Of a stretch of 64,000 bases of DNA, positions 38,874-53,100 are shown one piece after another. The stretch is from Paramecium sonneborni (taxonomy: Eukaryota; Ciliophora; Oligohymenophorea; Peniculida; Parameciidae). The stretch's first letter is position 1; each line of letters starts with the position of its first letter. The DNA lies in the NCBI GenBank assembly GCA_905182985.1, contig CAJJDN010000053.1:483825-547824 (forward strand). Direction: 5' to 3'. The position numbers and the translations under genes are program-made. The notes under the pieces are model-generated. The model saw nothing but the letters and a program-made list of their open reading frames with translations. It was not told the DNA's origin and did not search any database.

Positions 38874-41800
38874 ATGGACATCTTAATTAAAATGGTTATT
38901 GAAATTCAAATTTTTCAAAAAATACTTCTAATGTTCAATTGTGCAAACTTTTAAATCCTTAAATGATAAATGAAAATTTATCAGCATTCTAATGATTTTA
39001 AATTATCAAAAAATTAAAATTATTTGATTATCAATACTTATAGTTTAATATTTCATCAGTAAAACTAGATTTATCCAATAATCCATTCTTAATAACAAAA
39101 AAATTTGACATAAATCATAACATTTCATTATGGCATAATTTTTTGGTTTAAAAATATGAAACTTAAATATTAGTGAAAATAATATTTTATGAAGAATTTT
39201 AAATATATCAATATTAATTTTAGAGCGAGATAATTTAATTTCAATTTGTTCAAATTAATTAATTTATGGTAATTTATTACAATGATAAAATTGTCTAAAT
39301 GTTGAAATGTGAAGTTAGAATTTTTTAATTTTCAGAATAATTTATTCCTGAAAATAATTAATGTCATAATAATTGTTATTAATGTGATAGACCAACTAAA
39401 TCAGATTGTTTATCATGTCATGAATCATAAAATAGATTTTTTGTAAAGAGCACAATCATGTATTTTTTCATATTTTACCTATGACTATGAAGATTAATGT
39501 TATAGTTTTTCATTATTAAAGTTAAATCTTAAAAAAACTGAATTAAAACATAAAAAATGTTAATTTGGATACTTGTAATATGACGAAAATTGTTGGAGAT
39601 AGTATTTATATATGATTAAATAGACCTTCAAAACTTCTTAAAAATTTAGTTACCTGTACAGAATGTTTGATTAATCCAAAGATTGGATAAATTATGCATA
39701 TTGTGAAAAGTATTATTTCTCTGATACAAATTACAGTCCTTTCTAATTAAAGAATGAAATTCAAGAATTTTATGTATTTGATGGTAGAGATTTAAATTTA
39801 TGTGAAGAATGCCAAAATCCAGGCAATTTTTACAAAGATTATATTTCTACAAATGCATATTTTAAAAATTTTTGTTAACAAAATAATCGTAAGGAATAAT
39901 TAGAATATTGCTATATAGATATTTTTCTAGACTGTTAAAAATATAAAATTTAAATATCAGGGCCTGTGTGCATCAAATACAGTAGTGAACTAATTTTAGA
40001 GTCTAATAATTCTATACACTTTTTTTATCTGTAATATTCAATCTTATCTGTGAAACTCCATTTTATCGAACTTTTCACAATACCTGTGAAATAGGTCCTA
40101 TTTAAAATTGAGTTTATTGTTTTGATAATAATCGGTTAGATCCATCCAAAGGTACTATGTTAGTTTAATCTAAAATTATAAATGATAGTGACGAATAATT
40201 TGTGGTTGGATGTGCATAATGGAAAGGGTTTAGTTTTGACTTTACTATTGGAGATTATGTTTATTAAAATCCATCACTTTAATTTTGTCTCATATCTTAT
40301 ATTAATCCTTTAGGCTAAGAGATTTATACATTATCTTCAGTAAATGATTTCAATACAGCTCCTTCAACAACACATTGCCAACAATACATATATAATTGTG
40401 AAAAGTGTTATTAAACTTTTTAGAAAACCTTAAAATGTATTATTTGTGAGAATGGATATATTATATAACCCATTAATGGACTTTGGTCAAAAACATACTA
40501 AATTAAAAATAATATAAAAAAGAATATTTTTGTTTTTTTGAATAAAAATAAGCTTGGGTTTAATTAACTTAAGCATCCTCAATTACTTTTTGGTAGTCAA
40601 ATAAAATGAATTCAATTACAGATTGGGGGTATTAATCTTTGCCCTTTAAAATGTATGGATGGATATGAATTATTCTAAAATGAGTGCATTTAATTTTGCC
40701 ACTAAAATTGCTAAATATGTCAAAAAGTACATTATAAACTAATTAATTTTTTATTTGTTCATTGTGTTCTTTGAACTATTATAAATATGCTCATAGAACA
40801 TCATATAATAGAAAATGTTTAATTTGTCCATCTTTATGTGAATTATGCTAATAAAGATCAATGTTCAAATAATTTAAAATAATTATTTTAGGAAATTAAT
40901 TTGTATTTTTTAATTTCAGAAGAAAATACCATTTACACAACTTAATGTCTTAAAAGCATTTCATAATAAAATGTGAAAATTGGTGCAAAATTATAAATTG
41001 CTCAATTTTGTTATGATAATTTTTCTGTTTAACTATTTGAAAAATAACTAAATTATCTTTATTACTTTAGTATGCAATTTTTTGTAGATTAAAAACTATA
41101 GTATCACCAGAACCACTGCTACTAGTAGTTATAAATCCAAATATTTAACAAGGCTGAGCAGTTAATTTTATGACAATCTTAAATAAACAAAAGTAACCTT
41201 ACAAAAGCTGCATACTTCAATTGATTTATAAATTTACATGAGATTTATTTCGTTATTTTAAATCCAAAAATAAAATGCAAAATAATCTAATTTAGTCCTT
41301 TTGTTATTAGTAAATACTTCAAGAATACAATTTTTGTAGTCTGAACTAAAATATGAACTAATCTCTGAAAACTCCTAAGTAATAATTTAATTTGAATATG
41401 TGCTGGATGCATATATATAGGTTGATTCTCCAGAACAAATTACACAGGGAATTAAGTTTAGATTTTAATGAAAAGAGCTTCCCATTTTTAATCATTTTAA
41501 ACTTATAATCTATAAAGCATAGATAATTATCTGATTTCAGGACGAAATTAATATAAGTAATTTTATTAATCTGATATATAAGTGAAATCTTTTTAATTTA
41601 AAATTTTTTGATAGCCTATGTTTAAAGAGTATGAATTAATTTTATCAATTGGTTAAATATAATTAAAAGATTTACATAAATCACATATTACTGTATAATT
41701 CTAAATATTTCCAAAAAAAAGGTGTGATGGATTAATTTTAATATTTGCTAATCTTCAATTTTATAAACTTTTTCATTATCATAATTAATAGCTACTAATA

Positions 41801-43075
41801 AATTGCTTTCATAAATTCTAGTTACATTCTATAAAATCGATTAAATGAAATTTCCATTTTCTGCGCTATATATTATAAGAAGTTACTCAGTTATATCATT
41901 TTCATTGTAATGTGTAATAAACATAAATTCATAACTCAAAAAAGGATACTGTATTAACTTATATGAATTAGTGTTGATATAAATTATTTCTACCTCAAAT
42001 TTGATTTTGTTTTAAGATATAATACTCAATTAGAGGAGAGAATATTATGAAGCAGCTTTATTCAACTATAAATACAATCTATAATTTATATTACCCATTG
42101 AAATCATAAAATCTAATTAAATCATTAATATTTCTCCATTTGTTTTTATTAATCCTTTAAAAAGTGTCTATTAAACAGTTAAGGCCCAAAAAAAATTTGA
42201 ATACAATCCAGATTCAGATTGAGCAATATAATTACTACCTATTCGTATTGATTAATCTAATATTATTCATAAAATTTACTAAAATTCAAGTTCCCAAATT
42301 GTTATATTGATTAATCAATTTTTAAATTGAATTAGTTAGAACTTTGAATTGAATAATATGGGGAAACAATCTCTTAAGTATAATCATTCAAATAAATTGT
42401 ATTGGAGTTGTTGGCTTCTAATGGAAAATTATATCTCTAATCTTCTAAGATAATTCTACATATGGCATAATTTTTCAAAAATGCAAAAAGAATCTAAAAT
42501 ATTAAAATCTTCATAAAGTTTACTAAATATCTTTATAATCAAAATTGTATTTGAAATAAATATTTTGGGTAATATGATTTTAAATAATGTAGTTAGGACA
42601 AGAAAAAGGGAATAATTAAGTTTGGATATTTAAATTAAGAAAAAAGAGAAACAATTATTTTAAGTTTTTCAAATCTTAAAAAGTTTCCTAATTTCAATTA
42701 ACATATCTAAATTTGATTAGAGAGGTCATAAAATTTTATCTTAGAAATTATGTAATTATTGCACTTTAAGTATATAGCTGTTCAGTCTTAATCAAAAATA
42801 GACTTACCTAATCCATATAATTTCTTTAAGTTACTGTTTTATTTTAAAAAAATTCTCCTAAAAATATCACAAGATTATGCTGATATAGAAGCAAAGGTTA
42901 ATAGAAGTTTAGTCTATTTTGATGTAATTCCGATATTTTTTCAAATATTAATATCAAGACCATTTTTAATCATAAATCAATTAAATCTAATTACTTAGCT
43001 TCTAAAAGTTAAAAAGCTCATAATTGTTTTTTATTAAATATTAAACTGCTGAAATGTGTGATATATATTGAAACT
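38874..43075 (+). pseudogene. Relic of the giant Cys-rich surface protein family (related to copy A)
   Basis: The 5' 2 kb aligns by eye with the N-terminal half of copy A: LDLSNNPFLITKKF against LDFSDNPFLIVKEF, ISLWHNFLVQ against LSLWHKLEVQ, CQFGYLQYDENC against CQHGYFEYEQEC, and LGQEIYTLSSVNDF against EGQEICTLSSINDF. A 22-nt intron sits where copy A has its 26-nt intron. Frame is lost by single-base changes near 39440 and 39680, and TGA codons interrupt good coding text near 40117 (before VYCFDNN) and 40606. Further Cys-rich pieces (CLICPSLCELC) and TTQCLKSIS-type text continue to about 41.1 kb. Less clear coding debris reaches about 43.1 kb. No single spliced frame can be made. I call it a dead family member. 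The 3' limit is uncertain. Confidence 0.7.
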
Positions 43076-44197
43076 ATAATTTTAATGCTGCTAACTTTTG
43101 ATTATTATAGTTATTATTATTAAGAAAATATTAGCATCAATTTAATTATAGATATAATCATTAAGCTTATTCAAGCCATTTATTTTGATTCTAATTATAA
43201 TTAGGAAAATATTTAAATATTAAAGTTTAACCTATTAATTATTGAATTACAATTTCCCAATATAGATGTCTGACTAAACTTATTTATTTTGTATATTATT
43301 CTAAAACTTATTATAATTTGTTAATAAAAATTAGTAAGTTCTATTTCTAAAAAATTTCTCCTTTTTTTATAATCTTTAAAAATTTAAATACACAAAAAAC
43401 TATTTTTAAATAGAAATAGTTACAATGGAATATGGAAAACTACTCTTGGGATTTAAATTTTTTCAAGTAGAAATTTGATTTCGATCTCATCAGCATTTTT
43501 TAAAGAAAATAAATAATGTTAAATTTTATTCAATAATTTTTACAATTATTTTATAAATAACTATTAAGAATATTCACTCCTAACAAAAAATGCTTCAACC
43601 CACTTATTTTAGCAATTTCTATAATTGTCAATAATATAATTAATTTTTTTTTTAAAGTATAGTTACTATATTAATTAAAATTAAATTTCAAAATGTTTTG
43701 TATCTTTTTTATAATCTATTCTTTTTATCAATCTCTTTGTCAGTAAGTTTAAGACTCTTTCTTGAATTTAATTGTAAAATAATTGATCCTTTGGTCTTGA
43801 TAATTACTCTTGCTTCTTTTATTAAATAGACCTAATTTATAATATAAAATTTTTTCTATAAAATTAATTATTTATTAATTTCTTTCTTTATTTTTCTTAA
43901 TAAAGCCAAAAATATGGAATTTTATTAGAGTATATAAATCTTTGCTTAATTCTTTCAAAGTCTGATCCAATTTATTTAAAATAATTCAAAAATTCAAATA
44001 TAATAATCAATTAAATAATTATAGATTTTTCATTTAAATTGTTTATTTTTAACAATTGCCAGATCTTATTTTGTTCTTTAATATATATTTTAAGAGTGAG
44101 TATATTCAAAATTTGAATTATAATTTTTCGATATATATGAAAATTAATTTAAAAAAAGAATTCGTTTGTAATATAATCATAAAAATAAATTAAATGT
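43076..44197. other. Intergenic region, no recognised gene
   Basis: AT-rich DNA beyond the relic and beyond the 3' end of the kinase gene. No gene seen. Confidence 0.3.
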
Positions 44198-46830
44198 TCA
44201 AATATTGCTAATTTGATTGTTAATATAAGTTTCCATTTTCTCTTTTATACAAAATATTTAGGCAATTTAAGATTCTTTAATTAATCCGTAATTCCTGATT
44301 GGAAATTAAATGAAAATATTGGAAAACTTTTCCATAAAGTATCTAATTTTTAGTGGTATATTAGATTTTAAAAAATTAACTCTTACTTGTTGATAAAATT
44401 TATTAAAGTATTTATGAGTGTGCAAAAAGTTGGGATTTCTATTTTTATTTAAAAACAAATTATTGAGTTCATTTAAGAGGTTATTCCCTTCATTAATGAT
44501 TTAAGTTTAATTGAGGGTTTATGCTGTTTATAAGATATTGTATTTTTCTTTTTTTTCATTTATCAATTATTTAATGTTAATTTAATTTAACCAATTTTAG
44601 AAGTTAGATACTGATTTTAATTTATATTCTTCTTCATCTAAAATTATAGAACCACTTTATTGTAGCTGAAGAATACTCATCAAACATGATATGCTAAATC
44701 TAATAATAAATTTATTGGATATTAGTATTTCATCATGTAAAGTTTAATCTTACTTTTAGAATTCTTCAAACATGAGAAAAACCTTAAATGATAAAGTTTG
44801 AAGAGAAATAATATATTAATATATTTCTGTCTTAACATTTTCAGAAGAAGAAGAAGGTTATTAAATTGGACAATATAATTTTTATCCTAAAAGCTATTGA
44901 TTTTTCGATTATACAAATGGATCTTAAATGATTGAGTTAGGATGTTTTAATTTAATTTCATCAAAAATTTAATGAGCTTGTAATTATTCCCAATTAATTC
45001 TTTTTGTAGGCTCATACACAATCATTTGATTAATAAGTTCAGAGAATAAAGGATTCTAATTTAAACATCATAATACCTAATGATTTGGACATATAAATGG
45101 TTGATATTTTAAAGACTAGTGATATTGAAGAAGCTCCCCTCTGGCTCTAATATTTTTAATCATTCTTTGAAAGACCATTTAATGTAAAATCACTCCTAAC
45201 TATAGATTAATAATTAAATAATACTGAAAAGATATCACATTAATAATCATAAGACTTTTATCCTTAGAAGATTTCTGGAGCTGCATATAATGGAGTTCCA
45301 GCCATTGTTGAAGTAAGATTTTACCCTATAATCTTACCAACTCCAAAATCTATGATCTATTGAAGTTTAATAATTATACTTTGACAACATGTTTCCCTTT
45401 ATTATTCAGCTTCAATAAAATATTATCTGGTTTTAAATCTCTATGAAGTATTCCAAGTTACTTAAGAAAACAATAACCTTCTACAATTTAGTATAATATT
45501 TTAATTATCTATTTATTTGATAGTAACTGTCCATTTTTTTAAATTTGCTCTAAATAAATTCGTAGACTCATATCACACTTTTCCATAATTAAATAGGTAA
45601 AATCATTCTTTACTATAATTTCAGAAATTTTGATCACATTTTCATGTTATTTATCTTTGATTTAAGTAAAAATTTAAATTTCTCTTGAGGTTCCAAAAGA
45701 CTTATTTTAAATAATCTTGCAAACTAATTCATGTTTATTTTTTAAATCATATGCATGATAAGCTACTCCTTATGCTCCTGAACCAATAGGTTTATTTAGG
45801 TCTACAAAATATATTTCCTTTAAAATAACAAAATTTTGAGTAAAGCTTTTTTCTAACTAATCCCAAGATAATCTATTATTTGGGTTATAAACAATCATTT
45901 TTTCTATTAAATTAAAAATACTTTTTGGATAATTAGGATTGTTTGGATATTAAAAACCATATAGTTTAAGATTTTCATGAAATTTTTTGAGATCTTTAGA
46001 GTTATATATTTTTTCTGGTCTTTCTCCATTATAGCACATCATGAAAAGAATTATCCCAAGCTTGTAAATTATATGTAATCACTCTTACAGAATAGATAAA
46101 ACATGAATCATTAAATCTTAATTAATTTTGGTCTTTATTGAATTCTTCTGGAGCAATATAGAATGGAATTTCAGTAGGAGAATCCATTTATTCATATTCA
46201 TTAACAGATCTTGAACTAAAATTCGATATCTATTAATTATAAAATACTTACTTTTAAAATTATTCTATTTGGAATTTTCTAAATTAAGATACTCTTTGGT
46301 GATAAATCTCTCAATATGATTTTTTGGTTTCTCAAACATTGATATCCTTTCACTATCTGACTACCATAATCACATATTTCATTAAAACTAAAACATTAAG
46401 TTTTATCTTTTTGTTGTAAAAAATATTCTAGGCTCATTTCAAATGGTTCGGTGTAAACAAAACAACTTGATTCATCTTCTTAAATATCATAAATCTTCAG
46501 AACATTAATGTGCTTTCCACAAATGTTTTTAAATTTCTCCAATGTATTCTTTTCATATGCCCAATTCACACAGTTAGGATTTTTGTTTATTACTTTTTAC
46601 TATTGTTATACTTCTTCTTCTTTGCGATTACATTTACTTATCTGCCTTTTATTTCCATTTAAAGCATCAATAAACAAGCATTCATATATTTAAGGTTTAT
46701 TTGGCTATTTGTCTTAAATATCATTAGCAACCTATTATTTATTTCTTTTTAGAATTAGATAATTTTATTACCTTACAGAGGAATTGAATTTCTTTGATTG
46801 ATTTTATTAACTTGAACAATTAATCCCCAT
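44198..46830 (-). CDS. Tandem kinase protein: N-terminal pseudokinase followed by an active-type Ser/Thr kinase
   Basis: About 837 residues with five short introns (46230-46251, 46061-46088, 45357-45379, 45200-45224, 45056-45076), giving exactly 838 codons. The first kinase-like domain has LRDLSPKS in place of HRDLKPxN and SNF in place of DFG, and no clear glycine loop. It should therefore not phosphorylate. The second domain is complete: glycine loop IGSGAQGVAYHAYD near residue 331, Lys in LVCKII, HRDLKPDNILL near 445, IDFGVG, and GTPLYAAPE, then CDIFSLGVI. A 200-residue helical C-terminus follows. Starting at 46830 gives MGINCSS, a good N-myristoylation signal with a nearby Cys. An in-frame ATG at 46861-46863 would lose it. 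Corresponding introns split both domains at the same sites, so the gene arose by internal duplication. The substrate is unknown. Confidence 0.87.
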
Positions 46831-46879
46831 TCTATTATTTTATTAAAAAAATTTATGATTCATTTTTTCTTCAAATAAT

Positions 46880-47563
46880 ATGAATTATAGAGTATTTAAA
46901 AAAAAAATAATCTTCATTACGAAGAATTTGATATTCATATATTTTTTAAGGTATAGAGAGGATAAAAAGAATACCATATCAATAGTTACAAAATTTAAAC
47001 GCTAGATAACCAACCTTAAAGATAAAAACATAAAAATTGAGCCCATAGTTGTTTAGCTCCATTCAGAACTAAAAAATATTTATTTAGAGAATTTGAAAAC
47101 ACTATTAACCTTCTTATTTAAGTATCAGCCTAAATTAAATTATTTCTGGAAAATTAAGACATAATGTCTATAAAGATATTCAAAAATATTGAAAATTCAA
47201 ACCTTATACTTATTGTTCTAGATGATTTCAAAAAAGAAATTAGTTAGAATGATTCGATCAACTTCATATTAAGCAATTTTTTCAATTAAAGTTATCACTC
47301 ATACGTTTATAAATTAAAATATGAGCAGAAATACTAAAAAGGTAGAAATTTCAAAATAAAAATATTTTAGAAGAATTATACTAATTTTAAAAGTTTTCAT
47401 AATGCTTAAATTTTTATAAATTAAAATTTAATTTGTCTAATTTTATCTTCAGTCAATTAGGTGGAAAAACAAAATCCAGATTGCTTAAATAAAGCTTTAA
47501 AAATTATCTATATTAACATTTCTTCTTTTTAAATTTATTTATGAGTACTATACTTTAATGTGA
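46880..47563 (+). CDS. Hypothetical ORF, 227 aa, doubtful
   Basis: Frame from ATG at 46880 to TGA at 47561-47563 on the strand opposite the kinase gene. It begins with a hydrophobic stretch (IIFITKNLIFIYFL) followed by basic and polar text (FKRQITNLKDKNIKIEP). It would start only 50 bp from the kinase start, leaving almost no room for promoters, and a second plausible frame overlaps it from 47164. No family recognised. I lean towards chance or gene debris. Confidence 0.2.
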
Positions 47564-50130
47564 GTACAAAGCATTCTATTTATTCAACAACTTTATATTT
47601 CAATACAAATTCTTTTCAAACTGCCAATCCATTATTTATCAAAATTCCTTATCAAGGAAATATTGTTATTGCAATATCACGAGATTTTTTTTTTCTGTTA
47701 TTTATTTCAATGAAAAGCCCATCTTAAAAACTATTTTATGCTCCATTTCATGTTTTTCAATTTAATAAATTATCTCTTTTCTATCTAAATTCATTTAAAG
47801 TCAAAAATATGATTAATTAAAGTTGGAGTACCTGATTTTTATCTTTTGCATTTCTCTATTGAGTGTGTTGATTTTTTTGGATGATTTTAGCCCAATATTT
47901 AATTTCCATCAAAATTTAATAATTTTGGGCTATCAGAACTTTAATTAGCTATCGATTTTCATTGAATTTCTATTTTTATTACAATTTATCTTGAACATTA
48001 AATCCAAATTATTAGGTATTTTGTAATTTTAATAATTATAAATGATAATTTATGAACAAATTGGTTTTAATAAATATAAATCATGCAATTTTGAGAATTT
48101 TTAACATCAATTTAGAGTCATAAAAAATTCTAATTTCTAATATCTAAAAATTTAGTTTATTGTTAAATAATTAATTTAATTTTGCATATATTTGAAGTAT
48201 ATTAATTTAATTATGATCTTTTGTTTAACATAAAATGAAAAAAATCAGCTTTATTTAGTTTGGATTTAGGAAATATATGATTGTACAAGTCTCTATTTAT
48301 TTCCAATAAGATTATTGATTTCTCCTACATAAATTATAACATCAGTATGAAAAAATAATCAAATTTAACTGATAGATAGATAATTTATATAATATAAAGA
48401 TAGTATTGAGAAAATAAGTTTTATAATTAATAACAATAAAGAAACATATTGTATTCTATATGATTTTTTTATTGTAATATAAATAAGATAAAGGGTAATA
48501 TTTAATAATTTATTTCATAATACTCATGAAAATCCAATAAATTCCAAAATTTGAATGCCATTCATTTAAAGATTTTCTGAATTAGAAATGCTCTATTGTT
48601 ATAAAAAAGGTCAAATTATTTAGCTTTGTATCAAACTATAAAATAAGTATCCTTAGTCTCAAAAAAGGCATTATTTGTCATTATCTTCTTTCAATTGTAA
48701 TATATATCAAATTAAAAAAAAATATTCTTTAGTTATTATAAGCTAACATCATTCAGGAGTTATAGTTTTTTCAACTTAAATAGTTAAGCATTTTAGATTT
48801 TTTACATCACATTTTCATGATTATTTCACTCAATTTTACATTTCAAGGCAAGCTAGATTATAAAAGCTCATTAGCTATTAAAATTACAAAATAAAGTAAA
48901 TTATTTAATAATAGATAAAAATAAATAAACTTTTTGATTATATTTTTTAACGCAACAAGAGAAAGACAATCACAAACAATTGATTTTCATATTATTAGAT
49001 TTTAGATAAAAAGAAAAAATGAGGAATAAATTTAATAAATAATTTATTGTTTAAGGGAAAGTATTTATTTCAAAATATAAAATATTTCAATAAATCCTTC
49101 TCAACTAAGAAATTTTCTTCGATAATTACTCTTAATTCAATTTTTTTCTTAAATCCAATTTAGTTAAGCTAACAAATAATATCAATTTTAATATTAGTAT
49201 TAATGAAGCTTTTTCTATTTAAATATACTTATCCAGAGTTTTAGAGTTAATACTCTAAATTAAATGCACAAATTTAATATACAAACAATTTTTATATGAA
49301 TATTTATTTAATTTTAAATAAAACTTTCCAGATTGCTGAAAAACCTATTCTGCTTTTTAGCAAATCAAATCATAATCTAAAAAAATAATTTTTAAATTAT
49401 ACAATGAATAATTTATTAAAGTTTCTGAATATATTTGATAATGAAATATTTCATAATTGTTTCATATATTTCATTTTGTTATATCAAAACTAGTTCTTTC
49501 TTGTAGCAGGTATCAGATATGTACAAAAATAATATACTAAAATATAATATATTTATTTAAATTATTGATTTTTTTACATTTTATGTTTTGAAATGGAATG
49601 TTATAATTGAATTTAATGCTTTTGGATTTTTATTTCTCTAAAATAAATTAAATCCTTCATTATATAATATACATAAAAATAACTGGAATTCATCAATTCA
49701 ATTCATAAATCTCATCCTTAATATTTTATTGAATATATTATCCTTAAAAATAAAGGACAGGATCAATAAAAAAGTAAAAAACTTTTTTAGGAGATAAAAA
49801 TTTAATCTGATGAATAAATGAAACAGTGTTCACAAATTAAATTTTATGTTTTTAATTCCCAATATTAATTTTTTCCATTAACCTAAAATTTTTTGAAAAT
49901 TTTATTATGAAATTTATTCTAAAAATAGATCAAAAATTTCTTGCAAGTCCAAAATACTAAATAAAATATAAAATACTAACCGAAATGTCTAATTATGAAA
50001 AAATTAAAAAGATTAAATGTTAAGCATATTTATACAAACATATATATTAATTAAAACTCATAATTTGCGCAATACATTACGTAATTAAGGAATTTTTATT
50101 GAAATTTTAATTATTTTCTATCATCATTTT
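47564..50130. other. Long gene-poor stretch
   Basis: About 2.5 kb of very AT-rich DNA. One 226-codon ORF lies at 48526-49206 (+), Lys/Ile/Gln-rich with parts such as HIIRFQIKRKNEEQIQQ. It has no recognised domain and may be debris of a larger gene. The last few hundred bases should include the promoter of the giant repeat gene that starts at 50131. Confidence 0.3.
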
Positions 50131-53100
50131 ATGTTTTTTCATTTTATGACGTTTGCTTAGTTTTCATTCATTATATTCCAAGTTTTAGCTGATTGGAAAC
50201 TTATAGATTACAGTTTTTCGGAAGCGCAAATTTCCAATAATAATTGGAAGATGAAAGATAGTTGTTCAGGATCTGATACTTCATTCTAAAAATAAACTTG
50301 CAGTTAAAATTCCCTATAGTACGTAAAATTGACACATGACGAACGATATTTAGAAAAATCCTTTAAATATAGGTGTTATTAAGTTTAAGTAATTTTTGAT
50401 GCATTTTTTGAAGATGCAAATGATGAGTATTCATATTTGAAAGTCTAATACGATAGTAATCAAGGATCATAAAATGATTAAGAACTATATTCAAGAGTAT
50501 ACAGAGATGACAATTTATTATAAAATAGTGGCCGAATATGCGTTAGTGATTCAAGCAAATTCGATTAATAAACAATAGTCAGTACAAGTAGTGTTTCAAA
50601 CACAAACGATTTTTAAATTAAAATTTGTTTTTAACCTAGGAGTGACAATATGGTGATAGGAATTAGAAATATGCTTGTTTATGTAAATACATGCTATCCA
50701 ACTTGCTTAACTTGTAATGGACCTTCAGAAACATAATGTTTAACGTGTTTTAATAATCAAAGTGTATCAGGTGGTAAATGTTAATGTATATCTGATTAAT
50801 AATTTTCTGAAATTAATATTGGTTGTAGATAAGAATGTGATAGGGATTATTCATTAGCTCGTTTTGATAAAATTTGTGTATATGATGCTCGCATAAAACG
50901 AAATTTATCATTATTTTAAAATTCAGATGTTCCTCAATCAAATTAAAGATATGCTCCTTTAATATTTATTAAAGATGAATTTCATCTTAAGAATACTGAT
51001 TTAGTTTATGAAAATTGTAATGGAATCAGTTTTATAGGAAAACTTTAATTTAGTGAAGGAATGCTTTTGTAAATGAGCTTTGAGTAAGGAGTTAAATTTT
51101 TAAGAATTCGTATAACTTTATATTTGTTTAAATTTTAAGTTTAAAGTAAAATTATGATCCTTCAAAACAATCAAATATAATCTATTATTACAAAAGATTA
51201 ATCAAATTTTTAGATTTAAAATTTATAAAAAATATTTGAATAGTTTGATAATTGTGATGATAATTATACTTTATTAAGAGTTGAAATGACATTTTAAATC
51301 TTTGACTCTAATCCTGCTATTTTGATTTAGGGATAACTTTAGGATGAAACTGAATTTTGGGGATTAAGAAATTTCACCGTTGACACAGGATTTTGTTAAG
51401 AAAATTGTTTGGTTTGCACTGATTTTTCTACTTGTGAATAGTGTAATACAACATTTAAATTATATAAAAATAAATGCGTATTATCCTGCCCCATTCACTC
51501 ATCTGATTGTATAGACTATGAAGATTTTATTCCATGTAAAATTATTTAGTTATTTACTTTTTAGATTCTAGATATTTAGCCAAAGGATTTTATGACTTAA
51601 ATATGACTTATCAGGAAATCATAAAATTTTATGATACTTTTACAGAATCTAATAGTTTATCATCATAATAAAAATTTTCTTTTTTAAATAATAAAATAGT
51701 ATTAGGTGGCTTATTGGTTTGGAATGATGGCTTCTTTATTAAGTCATGGTCTATCTAGAAGCCTCATTATGCTGTTACTGTGTATTTTAATTTAACTTAT
51801 GGAGATGATTACACTGGATCATTTTATTATAAAATAGGTTCAACTAGTGCATCATACTAAGGACCCTTTTCAAAACTTAGTGGAGGATAAAATTTAATAG
51901 GTCGTACAGGTAACGAAATTACACGTTTTTTTAATGTTAGTTTGACAAATTTTTAATCTAACAATCTCTATGTTGAATTTAAATGTGATGTATCAACTCC
52001 AAATATTACAAAAGAATTCTGTGCAATATCAGAATATTTTATAGTTGTTCATTATGTAATAATTATTAATTTACAATAGTGTCCTCCTTTTTGCTCCATC
52101 TGCACAAGTTTAAATGTTTGCTAAGATACAGGTTATACTAGCTCTATTTGTAGTAGTAATTAATATTTAGAATTCAATTCATTAACTTAGGATTACACTT
52201 GCATTAACTGTAATTAACCTGGATGTAGTACATGTACAAATGCAGAAATATGTACTTAATGTATTTCTAATTAATTTGTTTTATCAAATGGAATTTGTTT
52301 GTGCAATCCATTTACATTCTTATAAGGCAATAATTGTGTATCATGCAATAAATATTGTGAAAATTGCTATGGTAGTTCTAAATAAAATTGTCTTACTTGT
52401 GTTAAGGAATTTCACAGAGGAATTTAATTGAATTAATGTTTATGTTTGCCTGGATATTATGATGATGGAATAAATTTACCATGTTTTCCTATTTGTGGAG
52501 ATTAATTAGTAGTAGAATAGGAAGATTGTGATGATGGAAATAATAATCCGTTTGATGGTTGCCATAATTGTAAATTTGCTTGCAATTTTGCATGTGATAT
52601 TTGCTTCAATGGAAAATGTTATTAATGTAAAAGTGGATATGAAGTTTATAATAATGACTGTCGATCAATCTGTTAAGGAAAGGAACTTTCTTTGTATTAA
52701 TAATGCCAAACAGAGTTAAAAAACTGTGTAAATTGTTAATATACTTGCTCTAAGAATTGTATAAATTGTGAATTTGGAATATGCATTGAATGTGATGAAG
52801 AGAAAGGATGGTACATTTAATTTGACGGTACATGCAATTCTATTTGCGGAGATGGAATAGTTACAAGTTTAACTGAGATGTGCGATGATGGAAATACAAA
52901 TCCATCAGATGGGTGTAATTACTGTTAATATTCTTGTGATCTCTTTTGTCAAGTCTGTGTAAATTCTCTATGTATAAGCTGTTAAAATGGTTATTAATTA
53001 ATATAAAATAAATGCATTCCTAATTGTTAAGATGGAAATTTAGTTTTTCCTGAATAATGCGAAGATGGTAATATAGTACCATATGATGGTTGCTTTAATT

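Noticed and set aside
39440..40620. In-frame TGA codons read as selenocysteine or tryptophan
   Set aside because: Intact genes in the window end cleanly at TGA, the TGA positions do not align with Cys in copy A, and frameshifts accompany them. Pseudogene decay is simpler.
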